DNA from: Microstegium vimineum
Taxonomy: Eukaryota > Streptophyta > Magnoliopsida > Poales > Poaceae
Length of the DNA: 64,000 bases
Direction of reading: 5' to 3'
Assembly: GCA_022036555.1 (NCBI GenBank)
Contig: CM039130.1
Coordinates: 6,298,527-6,362,526 of the forward strand
The notes under the pieces: generated by a model
Seen by the model: the letters and a program-made list of their open reading frames with translations, nothing else
Databases searched by the model: none
What the model was told of the DNA's origin: nothing
Part shown: positions 34,501 through 45,800 of the stretch, piece by piece
How the letters are laid out: each line of letters opens with the position of its first letter
How positions within the stretch are numbered: the stretch's first letter is position 1
Made by a program: the position numbers and the translations under genes

Positions 34501-37027
34501 ACACGATGTAGTGTGAATAGCTAGTTTGCAACAGCGACAATTTTGCGTAGTGAAAACACCGTGCGTATAAACTCTATATGTAGACTAGACACTAGCTTGC
34601 CTTTTAGTATCTAACTAGCAATAATGCATGTGCGTTGCAACGGAAAAAAAATCTATTTCTTTATTATCAAGGTACATTCAATCATGACCAATTATAATTG
34701 ATGAGTTCAACCGACACACAATTATAATTGATGAGTTCAACCGACACACAATTATAATTGATGAGTTCAACCGACACAGCACAGATACTGAAAGAGATTT
34801 ATTAGATGGACGAAAGATTTTGTGGCAGAAATTTTAGCTATTTTTATAAGTTTATTATATTTATATTAGATTCATAATAATATGTAAATGGATCTTTTTT
34901 TAGCTACAAACCTTTGGTGACGTTGGAAATTGTTTAACTCTCCCATATATGATACTAACCAGCACACGATGGCAGCTCATAGGATCCACTCGATAGAAAA
35001 CCAACACAACACCTAAAAAATGCATCACGAATCGGCTGCAAGCCACCACGGACGTGGTGCCTCTTTATTTGTCCACTCGTTCCTCAGCTCTTCTTTACCC
35101 ATCCAATATCCAATCCAGAGTCGAGCAAGCGTGCTTCCATGCCTTGGTCGCGGCATCGTCGGCCTACTTGGAAAGTTCCGAGAACCGGGACCAACATCGG
35201 GCGCCAGGTCTTGGATAAGTTCGTGCTGGAGCTCGCCACCACGCGCAACCTCTCTTGGCCAAGCCCTTCCTGCTCGCGCTCACCACCAATGCCAACATCG
35301 TCGGCTTTAGCACCAGGCCCATCGGAAACCCATAGAACCTGGTCATCACCTTCAACCGCAATATCACTTTCCCACCAATTCTTCTTTGGCATCCTAGCCG
35401 CGCCAATGTTTGGGTGTCAACTTGGTCATGCTGCTCTGGAAGGCCTTGAGGACGCTGCCTAGAGCTATGAGCTATGATCCAGGCTCTCTCGCTCGCTTAT
35501 ATAACCAACACAACTCTGTCAAATCAGAGTTTGTATTATACTGGAATTAGATGGAAATTGGTATATGTCTCGTTTTTTCTTTGCCTTCGTCGTCGTTTTG
35601 GTATTTCTAATTTCTCTTTCCTTTTCCCCTTTTTTTTTTGCCTAGTTTCTCATTTTCTCTCCCGTACATGAGTTGATTTTAGATGGAAATTGGTATACGT
35701 CTCTTTTTTCATTTGCCTCCGGCGTTCCTTTTCCTTTTTTCGTTTGCCTAGTTTCTCGATCTCTTCGGTACAAGTTAAATTGGTATACGTCTTTTTTTTT
35801 TATTTGCCTCCGGCGTTTTGGTATTTTTAATTCCTCTTTCCTTTTCTTTTTTTTGTTTGTCTATTCTCCATCTCTCCGGTACAAGTTAGTTACTGTTTTT
35901 TATTTGTCTATTTTTCGTCAGGAACCATAATGGAATAGGACTCGTATGGAAAACCGGTTGTTTTCGAGTCCGTATCACATATACAATCCAATAGATTTTG
36001 GAATCGAACTCTGTATCGTGTTAGAGAGGATCTATTCAAACTTGTATGAGTACGGGCTATATATTGTCCGGTTGTTAGAGGAAGAAACGGATAAAAAAAT
36101 GGATGGACCAAAAAAATAGTAAGAAATTTTGCCTCTTTATTATTAGGTATAGATATAGATATAGATTACAATTTTAATATTGGAAATCCGGCAAAGCTAT
36201 CTTCACAATTTACTCAAAAATATTCTAGCGCATATAAAGAATCATAAGTCTTCATGTGTGTGACTATATATATGGAGGGAGTACTCTATTCGTCTATTTT
36301 TAAATGTTGCTATATATATGGTCCATCTATTATCTAATGAGATTGATTATGTACCATAAACATTAATATTTTTTATATGTATTTGAATAAAGACAAGTAT
36401 GTTTGACTTTTAACTCGTTGAGAATAATTTTGCATGCATGGTTTGTGTATATGTACTTAATATATACTTGCATGTAGTGTAGTATTTTTGCAGTCATTTG
36501 ATTTGCAATTTTACATGTTGCTATATATCGGCAGGAGCTACTACAGGTGCACTCATAAGAACTACTACGGGTGCGAGGCGAAGAAGAAGGTGCAGCGCCT
36601 AGACGACCACCCGTTCACGTACGAGGTCACCTACTGCGGCAACCACACCTGCCTCACCTCCACGACGCCGCTCCTCGTCCTCCCAACAGGCCCAGCTACT
36701 GCAGCTTCAACTGCCACCAACATGCTCACCAACTCCCCGACTAGTTCAGCAACAGTCCTCGCGGCCACCGGTCAGAACCTCTCTGTGGTGGCCTCTGAGC
36801 ATCCAGCCCCGGTGCTGTCCACAGCCATCCAGCTTGGCATCAGCTGGATGCCATCAACCCTCGTTGGCTCCAGTGCCACCGAGGGAAGCAGCGCGCAGGT
36901 GAATGCCCCCGCCTCAGGAAGGGACACCGCCGAATACCCAGTTATGGACCTCGCCGATGCCATGTTCAACTCTGGCAGCAGCAGAGGGAGCAGCATGGAT
37001 GCCATATTCCCTGCTCATCACCATTGA
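31509..37027 (+). CDS. Group III WRKY transcription factor (3 exons)
   Basis: Join 31509-32047, 33489-33620, 36535-37027; 387 aa. It is a nuclear DNA-binding regulator that would recognise W-box (TTGAC) promoters; group III members often act in defence, stress and senescence. All junctions are GT-AG and keep the frame. The ATG has a strong context (ACCATGG). The N-terminus is a helical region (residues 1-50), then Pro- and Gly-rich low complexity. The WRKY domain has WRKYGQK at 209-215 and zinc ligands C229, C237, H261, C263, that is C-x7-C-x23-H-x-C, diagnostic of group III. The second intron splits the Arg codon of the PR|S motif, the conserved WRKY intron position. The C-terminus is Ser/Thr/Ala-rich. 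No damage is seen. Confidence 0.95.
31734..31757 (+). repeat. (CCT)n repeat coding for poly-Pro in the WRKY gene
   Basis: Eight or so CCT units in exon 1 give a poly-Pro run (about residues 76-83). Likely polymorphic in length. Confidence 0.85.
32325..32667. mobile_element. CACTA-type MITE in WRKY intron 1
   Basis: The right end is the inverted TIR CACTAGTACAAAACCCC (ending 32667). The left end (around 32328) is degenerate but aligns to the start of the related element at 37262. The interior has repeated 'ACCGTCTGTA.AAAT' subterminal motifs, as in 37262-38230. No transposase. Confidence 0.6.
32683..33045. mobile_element. MITE in WRKY intron 1
   Basis: Imperfect inverted ends CATCTTGAGCAATAGCCTCT and AGAACTCTTGTTGGAGACGCTC enclose about 360 bp of AT-rich non-coding DNA. 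The ends are of the 'GAGCATCTCCAACAG' type common in grasses. Confidence 0.4.
33065..33324. mobile_element. Stowaway MITE in WRKY intron 1
   Basis: 260 bp. CTCCTCCGTTCATAAATGAT pairs with ATTTTTGAACGGAGAGAG, flanked by TA on both sides. The arms fold along much of their length (ATCATATTAGA against CTAATATGAT). Confidence 0.8.
33625..33918. mobile_element. MITE in WRKY intron 2
   Basis: Begins 4 nt after the exon 2 donor. Ends AGTGTCTTCAAGAGACTC and AATCTCTTGGAGATGCTT are imperfect inverted repeats. AT-rich interior, no ORF. Its position beside the splice donor could affect splicing. Confidence 0.4.
34691..34780. repeat. 30-bp minisatellite, three copies
   Basis: Three tandem 30-bp units (ATTATAATTGATGAGTTCAA...), the last differing at its end. 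Confidence 0.95.
35018..35463 (+). pseudogene. Possible captured gene fragment in WRKY intron 2
   Basis: GC-rich island in AT-rich surroundings, open for about 100 codons in two plus frames (35020-35310, 35139-35462), consistent with a coding fragment carrying frameshifts. Phrases such as 'GTNIGRQVLDKF' look protein-like, but I do not recognise the parent. No own promoter or splice sites are seen. Confidence 0.3.
35549..35890. repeat. Three imperfect ~110-130-bp tandem units
   Basis: Units start near 35549, 35678 and 35787, each with 'AAATTGGTATA.GTCT', a T-rich run, 'TTTGCCT.CGGCG' and a pyrimidine-rich tail. Confidence 0.7.
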
Positions 37028-37258
37028 CGTGATACCTAGACCCATATATATGGATGCATCCGAGGATCAATCTCCTTAGGGGACTGATCCTTGATCCGAG
37101 TTTTGATCATCATTCATGACCATTTAACTTCTTCCTACAACAACCATGTAGGTGTAGGCATGGTATATATATTCGTTCAAGTTTGTTTTTCGATCTTAAT
37201 TTAGCACTTAAATCACTAGATAGATTAGTTCGCCGCTAAGACGTGCTAATAAAGGTGC
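37028..37258 (+). other. Likely 3' untranslated region of the WRKY gene
   Basis: AT-rich sequence without a coding frame directly after the stop. 'AATAAA'-like AATAAAGG lies at 37247-37254. Ends at the target copy of the CACTA element. Confidence 0.45.
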
Positions 37259-37261
37259 TCA

Positions 37262-38230
37262 CACTAAGTACACAACAATACTATAGCGACGGTTCTAAAT
37301 TAATTTGTACATGCGTTTTTTAGAACCGTCTGTATTGGAGGCCTGTAGAAATGAGAGCACAATACAGACGGTTTCTTAAGAACCGTATACAGGCGGTTTC
37401 TTAAGAACCGTATGTAAAAATCGATTTTTATAAGCGGTTTTTTTATGGAACCGTATGTAGAAATGGTTGTAAAGAAATTATATTTTTTTAAATAGAAAAA
37501 ATGTGAGAGAGGCTAACCAGTGAGCCGCGTCTCGCGGGGTTTGAATCTGCAACCTCTGCCTCACGCATACCCTCCTCTACCACTCCATACATAAGTCACT
37601 TGTGTCTAGATTCCGTTTTAGTTCCCCATATTCTATACTAAACCGAGTGTAAATTGATTGTTTGAGCCACTTAATGAATTGAAATGAAAAGGTTGTAAAC
37701 TACAAAGTTTCATAACTTTTCGAGATCTACAACTTTATTTAGTAATTTTTTTCATTCGAGGTAGTTTAAAAAATTTGAATTTTAAATTTAACAAATTCGA
37801 ACGTAGTTTTCGATGACAAGATGATTTCAAATGAAAAAAATTGTAAACTACAAAGTTTCATAACTTTTTGAGATCTACAACTTTTATTTAGGAAGTTTTT
37901 CCATCCGATGTCGTTTACAAAAATAAAAAAAATCAGTGTCCAAATATTTCTACATGCGGATTTCTTAAGGAACCGCCTATAGAAATCGATTTCTACATAC
38001 GGTTTGCTTAAGGAAACCGCCTGTAAAAATAAGATTTCTATAGACGGTTTTCTTAACAAACTGACTGTAGAAATACATGATTTCTACAAATGGATTTCTT
38101 AAAAAATAGCATGTACAAATCAATTTCTAGTGGCGGTTTGAAACCGTTTTATTTCTACAGATGCATGATAAGCGAAACCGCTTGTACAAACTTTTACACA
38201 CCGTTGGCGTAGAGCCTTTTTGTACTAGTA
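37262..38230. mobile_element. Non-autonomous CACTA element
   Basis: 969 bp. CACTAAGTAC at the left; the right end is the inverted ...GTACTAGTA (last base changed). Flanked by a 3-bp TCA target duplication (37259-37261, 38231-38233), as expected for CACTA elements. Subterminal repeats 'GCGGTTTCTTAAGAACCGTATGTA' recur in both orientations. No transposase. Confidence 0.75.
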
Positions 38231-38271
38231 TCACAGTCACTACTACATATTCAAACATCAATACTGGCCAT

Positions 38272-38872
38272 CACTACTAGATTGTATTGGACCGCTAGTG
38301 ATAAACCTTTAGTGTCGGTTCAAACCCTGACATGCCATCAAATGCTTGGGGTAGGGGCCAAACCGGCACTGAAGCTCATTATCACTGCCGGTTCCAGCCA
38401 CAAACCGGCAATGATAATGAGCTTCACTGTCGGTTTGTGGTTTAAACCGTCTGTGATATGTCCACAGTACATATAGCTCGACCTCCCTTCCTCCCTCCTC
38501 TATCCCAATGGAACAGAGCACTGCTTCATTGTTGTGGCTGCTCTTCACCTCCATTGTTGCGGCTGCTCTTCTCCGGATTGCTCAAGGAAACTCTTGGATG
38601 CTCAAGCATGTTCACAATCTTCTAGCTTATGGTTAGTAACAAGCATACTCCTTTAGATTTGTAGGTTTACATTGCTTTTGTGTTTGGAGATTAATTTTTA
38701 CTATAGTTGTTTAATTTCTCCAATTTAGAGATCATATTTGAATTGGATCTTGAGCAAGACATCAAAATTGTGGTAAATCCACCTTTGAGAAGGTTAGTGT
38801 AAACGATTGCTATGTGCAACCAACTAAATTCGAATTTTATGTGTACAAATCTATAGTTTGGATCTATACTAT
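38272..38872. mobile_element. CACTA-like fragment with strong foldback
   Basis: Starts CACTACTAGATTG. It contains an inverted repeat with 35-bp arms (38359-38393 and 38403-38437, about two mismatches, 9-nt loop) built from ACCGGCACTGAAG-like subterminal motifs. 38470-38872 has no supported gene. The right end is not defined. Confidence 0.5.
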
Positions 38873-40286
38873 TGTCGGTGTTTCGACCCAGGGGGTCAAT
38901 CACCAACTAGTAAATTTGTATATTGTGTGATCCCACTCCCAGATGTGATGCAAGAAGAACACAGTATTTATCCTGGTTCGAGCAAAGAAGGCCCTACGTC
39001 CAGCGGGGAAGGAAGAATTGTATTATCTCGCACCGAAGTGCTCGTACAGGTGGGGAGTACAAGCTAGTTTACACGGGGGTGCTTGGAGTGAGCTGAGGCC
39101 TAGGACTAGCTGGGCTACCCTAGGTGAGTCGATTGATTGCTTGAGATGTTGATCAAGCCATCACTAGATTGTCTTGTGCTCGGAGGTGACCCTCTGTTGC
39201 GTAGGCTAGGGGGTTGTGGAGACTGCTAGTGGGTGTTGTTTGGATGGCAGCAAGTGTGGAACCGATGTCTTGTTATTCTCCCTCTGTCCTACTATCCCAG
39301 CGTCCCCTTTTATAGACTAAGGGGAGGCTTGAGAGTACAAGAGCCTTAGTTCGTATCGGTATGGGAGGCGCGTCCGTGGAGCCATGCTTGCGATGGGACG
39401 TTAATTGCTGTAGCGGCATGCTCTTCCTGTCCTTTCGGTGTTCCGGGGCATGGTGATGGCGGACTGGTCGCTGCCGAACGACATGGCGTGGAACGATTGG
39501 TTTCCTGCAGACGGGTGCGAGCTCCGCGGTTGGAGCGGGACGGAGTGGACGGGTTCCATGCCGTAGTGGTTGGAGATGAGGGTCGAGCTCCCGGATCGAG
39601 GAGTATCGAGGCCTGCATAATCCTAACGCATCCCTGAAAACACGGTCGAGGGCTGTCCCATTCAAGATTCGAGGGGGTGCTTTCGGCCTCCGTACTCAAG
39701 GCGTGGCTACAGTGGCCGCACGATCGACGGATTAACCCGGGTATGGGGGACGAGTTGATGGATTTGACCGAGGTACCGGGTGCCCATGGCGTTAGGTGGG
39801 AGCAGGTAACAGCATGGGATCCCCTTTACCCCATACTGGGAGTAGGTGAGCCGATCGGGCCTCCTGATCGTGCGGCATTCAATCGACCCCCTTTCCATCA
39901 CTCGAGGGGTTGAGGTCGAGGGGTATTCGATCGACCCCTCTTCCGTCACTCGAGGGGTCGAGGTAGAGGGGGATTCGATCGATCCCTCTTCCGTCACTCG
40001 AGGGGTCGAGGTAGAGGGGGATTCGATCGACCCCTCTTCTGTCACTCGAGGGGTCGATGTAGAGGGGGATTCGATCGATCCATCTTCCGTCACTCGAGGG
40101 GTCGAGGTAGAGGGGGATTCGATTGATCCCTCTTCCATAGCAGATCCTGCTCACTGTCTCTCCAGTAATGAGCCGGCCCATGACCGGTCATGCTTGATGG
40201 GGAGGTAGGATGGCTTTTGGATTTTGCCTGAATATTAAGCACTAAATCGCCAGGGATTAGGGTACCCCTTACCTTTGTACCCGACA
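38873..40286 (-). repeat. LTR of the second Tat-type element (1.4 kb)
   Basis: TGTCGG at 38873 and CCGACA at 40286 are inverted ends. The GC-rich right half includes a 48-bp minisatellite. Short ORFs on both strands are a by-product of the repeat. Confidence 0.8.
39902..40141. repeat. 48-bp minisatellite, five units, inside an LTR
   Basis: Five units of exactly 48 bp (starts 39902, 39950, 39998, 40046, 40094), each with GAGGGGTCGAGGTAGAGGGG and ATTCGATCGA, plus a partial unit to the left. Because 48 is a multiple of 3, it reads as a 16-residue repeat in several frames. Confidence 0.97.
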
Positions 40287-40333
40287 GTAGCCCCTGAGCC
40301 TCTATGCGGATAAGATGAATCCGTATAGAGGCT
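40287..40333 (-). other. Polypurine tract and stem-loop of the second Tat element
   Basis: On minus: a 15-bp stem (arms 40333-40319 and 40311-40297, 14 of 15 paired, 7-nt loop), then the 10-nt tract CAGGGGCTAC, then the LTR. Confidence 0.85.
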
Positions 40334-41377
40334 GTTGCTGATGATCTGTGGGGTTTGTTAACATGAAGTGGAGTTGAAGTACCTAGTCTCGAGGCACAGG
40401 GTTCTGTTACGTTATCTCGCCGTGGGGGGCACGCGAGCGTCCCCCGCAGGGGTAGCCCCCGAGGCCCCAGAGGAGTGATTAAGAATTCCTCTGGGGGCTT
40501 TTGATTTGTGTCTTATCGAGGCGGATTGGTATTAACTGGAGTCATAGTGCCCCATCGAGGGGTCAACTCTGTCTGCCAGGCTCCGAGTGTTTTCGACCCT
40601 CTTTCGTCGAGGGGTGTCGTGCGTAGTCTAGCCCTCGAGCCTCGTGTGGCTGGGCTTTTGCTACCTCATAGCGTCCTTCCCACGGGTCCTTGTGCTCGGA
40701 TTGTGGGGTGAAGAGCATCGTGCTATCCTCGTTCGGACGGGCCTCGAAGTCCTCAGTGAGCTAGTAACGGGGAGATCCAAGTGAGAACTCGTGCCCCCTT
40801 CGACAGGGGTCGACAGAAGCCCTGAGGCATCCTCATTTTGCAAAATCGTGTGGATTACCTAGGTGCCAACTCTGTTCGATGAGAGTCGGTGGCTCGATGC
40901 CTCCCGTCGTGGGGATCCTTGGGTATTCCCTGGTTATGCCTTGGATATGTCCCGGGAGGACTCGAGAGTTCATTCTCGAGCTGGGCTTCGTACTGGCTCC
41001 CCCTGGGTCATCCCTGACTCGGGTACTTGAGGGCGGCTGTCGAACCCTGTTCGAGGGCCAGCCTTCGCCCCCTCGAGATTTGGGGGTGGACCGGAGTCCG
41101 TTTTACTTCTCTAGGAAGGAACTGCTCGAGAGCGGCTATCGAAACCCTTTTGAGGGCCAGCTTTCGCTCCCTCGAGAGTTCGATGGACGGGTCGACGCCA
41201 GTTGCTTACGTCCGAAGACAACGCCCATCATTGCCCGTCGTCCGCCGTAAGCGCGCCTTTTTAGGAGGTGTCCGTTCGACTGCAACCGTAGCAGGGGTAG
41301 GGTGCGGCGAGGAGTGCGGTGACGTGATAGGTGCGCCTTATCCTATGAAATCTGTGGGGGCGATAGGTAGGTGCATT

Positions 41378-42423
41378 TGTTGACACAAAAAGCGTTAGGA
41401 TCTGCGAACACCTCGGGCTATTACTCGAAATTCGATATCCAAGGTGTGCCAGTCGACTTGACCAGTTAATCGACAAGGACGATAACTAGAACAAGATCTG
41501 AACAGGACAACGGCGATACGCTCGGATGTCAAGACTCAGACTTGATCGGGATAACTAGAGCAGAGCTGAACGAGACAACAGCGATGCGCCCGGATGTCAA
41601 AGCTCAGATTACTCCCACGCAGAACTTGCAAGGGTTTTGACGGAGATCAAGGTGATGCAGCCCGTCGAAAGCTTGAAGAACTCGTAAATAAGCTAAGACT
41701 AATGCAATGAAAGGGTAAATTGCAGTAAAAATAGATAAGAGTAAATTGATTTGATTTTTTATAGATTGATATATATTTTACGTAGCCCTTGGGCACATAT
41801 TTATACTCCCGCATGGAGAGTTGTACAGAGACACGACTCGTACCTTCCCTAAACAAAACTCCTAACTTTAAGGAAATAGCAGACTCGCGCAGGAGCCGGA
41901 CCCAAATAACAATATTATTTTCCTAAACAGACAACCCTATTGTTAAGGAAATAAACGACTCGTGCAAGAGTCGGACTCAAACTACTATAACAATACTGGT
42001 ATAAAATTACCAGTTTCCTCATGTCCTTCCTTCGATGAAAACTTTCCATCGGCAGATTCCTTCAATCCGCGACTTCCTTCTTTTGCCACCGGCAATCTTC
42101 TGCTGACGTCAACCGCCACATCACCCTGTACCCATCGGCACTCCATGCCCATCGGCATCATCTCCTCATCGGCAATCGGCATCGGTAACATCTCCTCATC
42201 GGCAATCGGCATCGGTAACTTTGCAGTTCTGGTGACTTGACTTCACCAATTAACCCTTATCGGCAAGAATTATCCAGCTTCCATCGGCAACAAGCTTATC
42301 CTTTTCACAGCTTTTACCTTCATTGGTAATACTGACCTATGACTTCCCGATGCCGATGGAAAACGGCTGCCGATCAATACAAGTCTTAGCTCATTTGACA
42401 CGTGCCGAAAAACGGTGTCAACA
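41378..42423 (-). repeat. 3' LTR of the Tat element
   Basis: 1046 bp, TGTTGACAC...GTGTCAACA, related along its length to the 1.13-kb LTRs at 4854 and 9194. The preceding GCATT (41373-41377) should be the target copy; the partner is in the gap. Confidence 0.9.
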
Positions 42424-42469
42424 CATGCCCCCTAATTTCGGAGTATAAAATATTTTACGCGCCGAAATT
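42424..42469 (-). other. Polypurine tract and palindrome of the Tat element
   Basis: On minus: palindrome 42469-42434 (18-bp arms, 15 of 18 paired), then AGGGGGCATG, then the LTR. Same position and spacing as at 5986-6031. Confidence 0.85.
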
Positions 42470-42838
42470 TTCTCTATTATAACGGTTCCCCCCAAGATAA
42501 CCGCACGATTTCCTCGATTACCGCGCGCAAAACTACAATTTATTAACAAAATTCCGCGACTGCAGTATGAACAGTTATAAGTCCAATCATATCTCCTTGA
42601 TTGCCGCACATACCTATTGCATACCCTTCCACATTCTTGCTCAGCGCGAAGAAAATTCCAAAATACCCCTGACCAGGGCTATAAAATTACCATCATCAAT
42701 CCGTTTTTACCCTAAGCCCACTTTCGCCTTCTCCTACCTTCGTCTTCAACCTCGGCGGCGATTCCAGCGGCGACCCGAAGAACAGTCTCGTGAACTCAAG
42801 CGGCGTCACTCTCCTCCAACAGAACTCGAATAGCACCA

Positions 42839-45800
42839 ATGGCGATCAACTTCGACTAAGGTAAATCTGCTCCTTCCTCCCTTCATTTCCTGCAAATTTC
42901 TCTCCCGCATCAATCTCGTAATTCTTTTCCCCTTTCTTTCTTTGATTTTTTTGAAACCTAGGAACTGTACAACAAGGTAGTAATCCCCATTGAACAATCC
43001 AATTTCAACTGCCTGGGCCCAATGGGAAATCCTGACCCCACCAATCTGATCAATGCTGAGGCCAAATGCATCCCTTTCAGATCCGAATGTTTTAGCCTAG
43101 GGTTATGGAAAGACGCCTTCCGTTCATGGCCTAGGCCTACCAAAGGATGGAAGAACTGGTACCTCAGAGTAATCAGAACCCAACAAGTTTATTGGTCAGA
43201 GCGCAATCTGGACCAGTGCATTAGGCTCTCCATTGCCGCTATGGAGAAGAATTAAAATATGATGATGGCGGCCTCTTACTTCTGGTCCGATACAATGAAT
43301 GCCTTCTTATTTAGACATGGACCTGCCACCCCCACCCTTACCGATGTGCATATGCTTACCGGCTTAGATGTCTCCTCTACCGATTCTCCTACCTTGTTCA
43401 ACATGAAGGCCGAGTATAAAGTGAACACACGCAACATCGGCGGTTGGACCGGTTACATCCAGGAATACCAGAAGACTGGATCGGTAGGTCAGCGGGAGCA
43501 CACCACTTTCTTGAACATGTGGCTAGAAAAATTTATCTTTTGTGGAAAAATTGTCGGACCTACCACAATGTTTCTCCCAGCAGCAGAACTCTTAGCCGAT
43601 GGAACAAGACTCCCTCTCGACCGATACCTTCTTGGATCGGTATATACCGTCTCCTACACCAAGTGTCCAAGAAGATATTGTTGGGCGAGTCAATCGGCAA
43701 CCTCGGAGGTCCTTGGTGGTTCGTGAATATGTGGTTGAACGCACACATGTACAAGGTCCTTCAATTTGATTTGTTCAACCAGCAATTCCCAAGGGATATA
43801 TCGGAAGATTATGAATATGAGGATGATGAATCGGAAACTCGTCCCCCACTCAATTTTGGGGAAGCCATCATAGTACTACCAGGAACCGATGCCAATGAAG
43901 ATCAATTCGGCAGGTTCTTCCAAAAGTTTTAATGTGGAATCCCTGTTGCAGAATGGCTTTGGTGGCCCTATGTTGACGAGAACAACCAATTCCCCTTGCT
44001 GTTCAACCTTACCGATTGGAACGTGCCTCAGAACGAAGTAATCATGAAGGCCAGCATCGTTCCCCGAGCCATCCTAGTTAACATTTTCGGAACTGGGAAG
44101 AACGCTCCTCCATCCTTTGAGTTTTATTACCCATCGGTAGCAGCAAGACAACTGGCATTCGGCCAATTACCGATCAAGCTCTGCTACTCCAAGGTAGTAA
44201 AACCAAGGCAAACCATCTCCAGCGCCATGGACTGGAACAAGGTTGTCAATCTTGCTCCCGATGCCGATACATCAGACATTGACCTATCCTCCTGGGCACC
44301 AACATCATTCATGACAAAATTATACAAATCTTGGTGGCAAGAATGGAGAGGCCAAATTTTTTCCAAGTGATCACATTATTATCGGCACTTGATCGACGCC
44401 GATCACGTCATCCCCGATGATGCAGTAAGTTTCTCTATCCCAATGTATCTTACTATTTACTTCCACCATCGGCAACAATGCTCCCACATTGGCCGCCTTC
44501 ATTCCTCGGGTACCTAAGGTCGACGATCCAATTCCCCGAGTGAGCAAGAGTGGCAAGCCCTTCCGCGTTTGAGTGATGAGCCCAGTATCAATCATCGGCA
44601 ACAATGCTCCCACATTGGCCACCTTCATTCCTCGGGTACCTAAGGTCACTCTCACGTCCAGGCAGACGCCTGCAAAGACCACTGCTACTCCATCGACTGC
44701 TGCTGCCATCTTGGCGCGGGCTTTTGCGGTAAGTTTTACTTTTACTTTTACCGATCACAAACTGCTCATCGGCAATATTTACTTTATGTAACCTGCACCA
44801 AACATTTCAGGCAGCGAGGTCATCGGCAGCTGCTCCAGACGCACAAGCTTCTCCAACTCCTGCTACCGATGCCCCCCAGGCTTCTCAACCAAAACGGGCC
44901 GGTTCACCAACTATTGCTCCGAGGAAGAAGAGGCGTCTGAGGCTAGCTACTCCAACTACCGATGCACCAACAGTAGAGCCATCATCGGTTCCTCCCCCTG
45001 ATCAGTCAATGGACGGAATCTTCGACCAGGAGATAACACCACCTGCTGCAACAGCGGAGGCGACATCGGCATCAGCACCTTCACCAACTGAAATCCTTGA
45101 CCAGGGAACGGCATCGCCGCCACAGGAGTCAGCCGCCGCAGCAGAAACAGTGCCAACAACAGCACCTACAACACCAATCGCTCCTCCTATGGAAGCGCGT
45201 TCATCGGCAACCGCTGCCGATCTCCAAGATGAAGCTACACCAACTGCTTTTCCGAGCCCAAGGCAAGAAATCCACTTCAAAATGGTAAGTCGACTATCAC
45301 AAGACTTGCAATATAAACTCATGATCGGCAAATTCTAATTCACTTCTTTTCAGGCCCAAGACTCTCCCGATAGCTTGTTTTCTTTCGGCGTCAACCTCCC
45401 CTGCGAAGATGAAGATCAAGAAGGTTCTGCTACAGCAAACAACTTATTCTCCTTCGCTGTCAACTTTCCCAACGAAGACGAGGACGAAGAAAGCTCTGCT
45501 CCAGCTTTATCGGCAGAAGTCAAATTCAAGCTTGAAGCACTGCTCTCTCTGCTGCAACAAAACACATCCCAGCTCGTCCAAGACTCTACTGCAGCAAAGG
45601 CAGCTTTTAAAGACATCCAAGGCCACCTGTCTGCCGATACAGAAGAAATCCTCTTCCAAGCAGCATTCCTCGAGAGCCGTCAACTCCAATACCAACGGGT
45701 CTCACGCCGTATTGCCGATAGGAACGCTCGGTCCAAGCTTGCTGAGGAAATGCTCAAGTTCAAGCAAGTTGTCGATGAGAAGCACAAAGACATCGGCCAG

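Larger units (their letters stand above)
34610..36165. mobile_element. Possible Helitron-like element in WRKY intron 2
   Basis: The left edge 'TCTAACTAGCAATAATGCATGTGCGTTGCAACGG' and the right edge 'TTATTATTAGGTATAGATATAG' are phrases that I associate with a family of grass repeats, with no terminal inverted repeats. A GC-rich fragment lies inside (35018-35460). No Rep/helicase is present, and I cannot confirm the 3' hairpin and CTRR end, so the class is uncertain. Confidence 0.3.
38873..41377 (-). mobile_element. 3' end of a second Tat-type Ty3/gypsy element
   Basis: LTR 38873-40286, then about 1.09 kb of interior (40287-41377), where the element is cut by insertion of the Tat element at 41378. 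The 10-nt tract next to the LTR (minus: CAGGGGCTAC) gives minus orientation. The interior repeats 'GTAGCCCCCGAGG'-type blocks. No pol reading frame is present in the visible part; the rest should lie beyond the other end of the inserted element, inside or past the assembly gap. Confidence 0.75.

Noticed and set aside
36488..36534. Extension of the WRKY exon 3 ORF upstream to a Met at 36488
   Set aside because: It is intron read-through; the CAG acceptor at 36532-36534 joins exactly to the Arg codon of exon 2.
39902..40141. Regular repeat array considered as CRISPR-like
   Set aside because: Units are contiguous with no unique spacers, and the setting is a plant LTR.
39677..40208. ORFs with a 16-residue repeat on three frames
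   Set aside because: Produced by the 48-bp minisatellite (a multiple of three) in an LTR; no domain, start context or gene structure.
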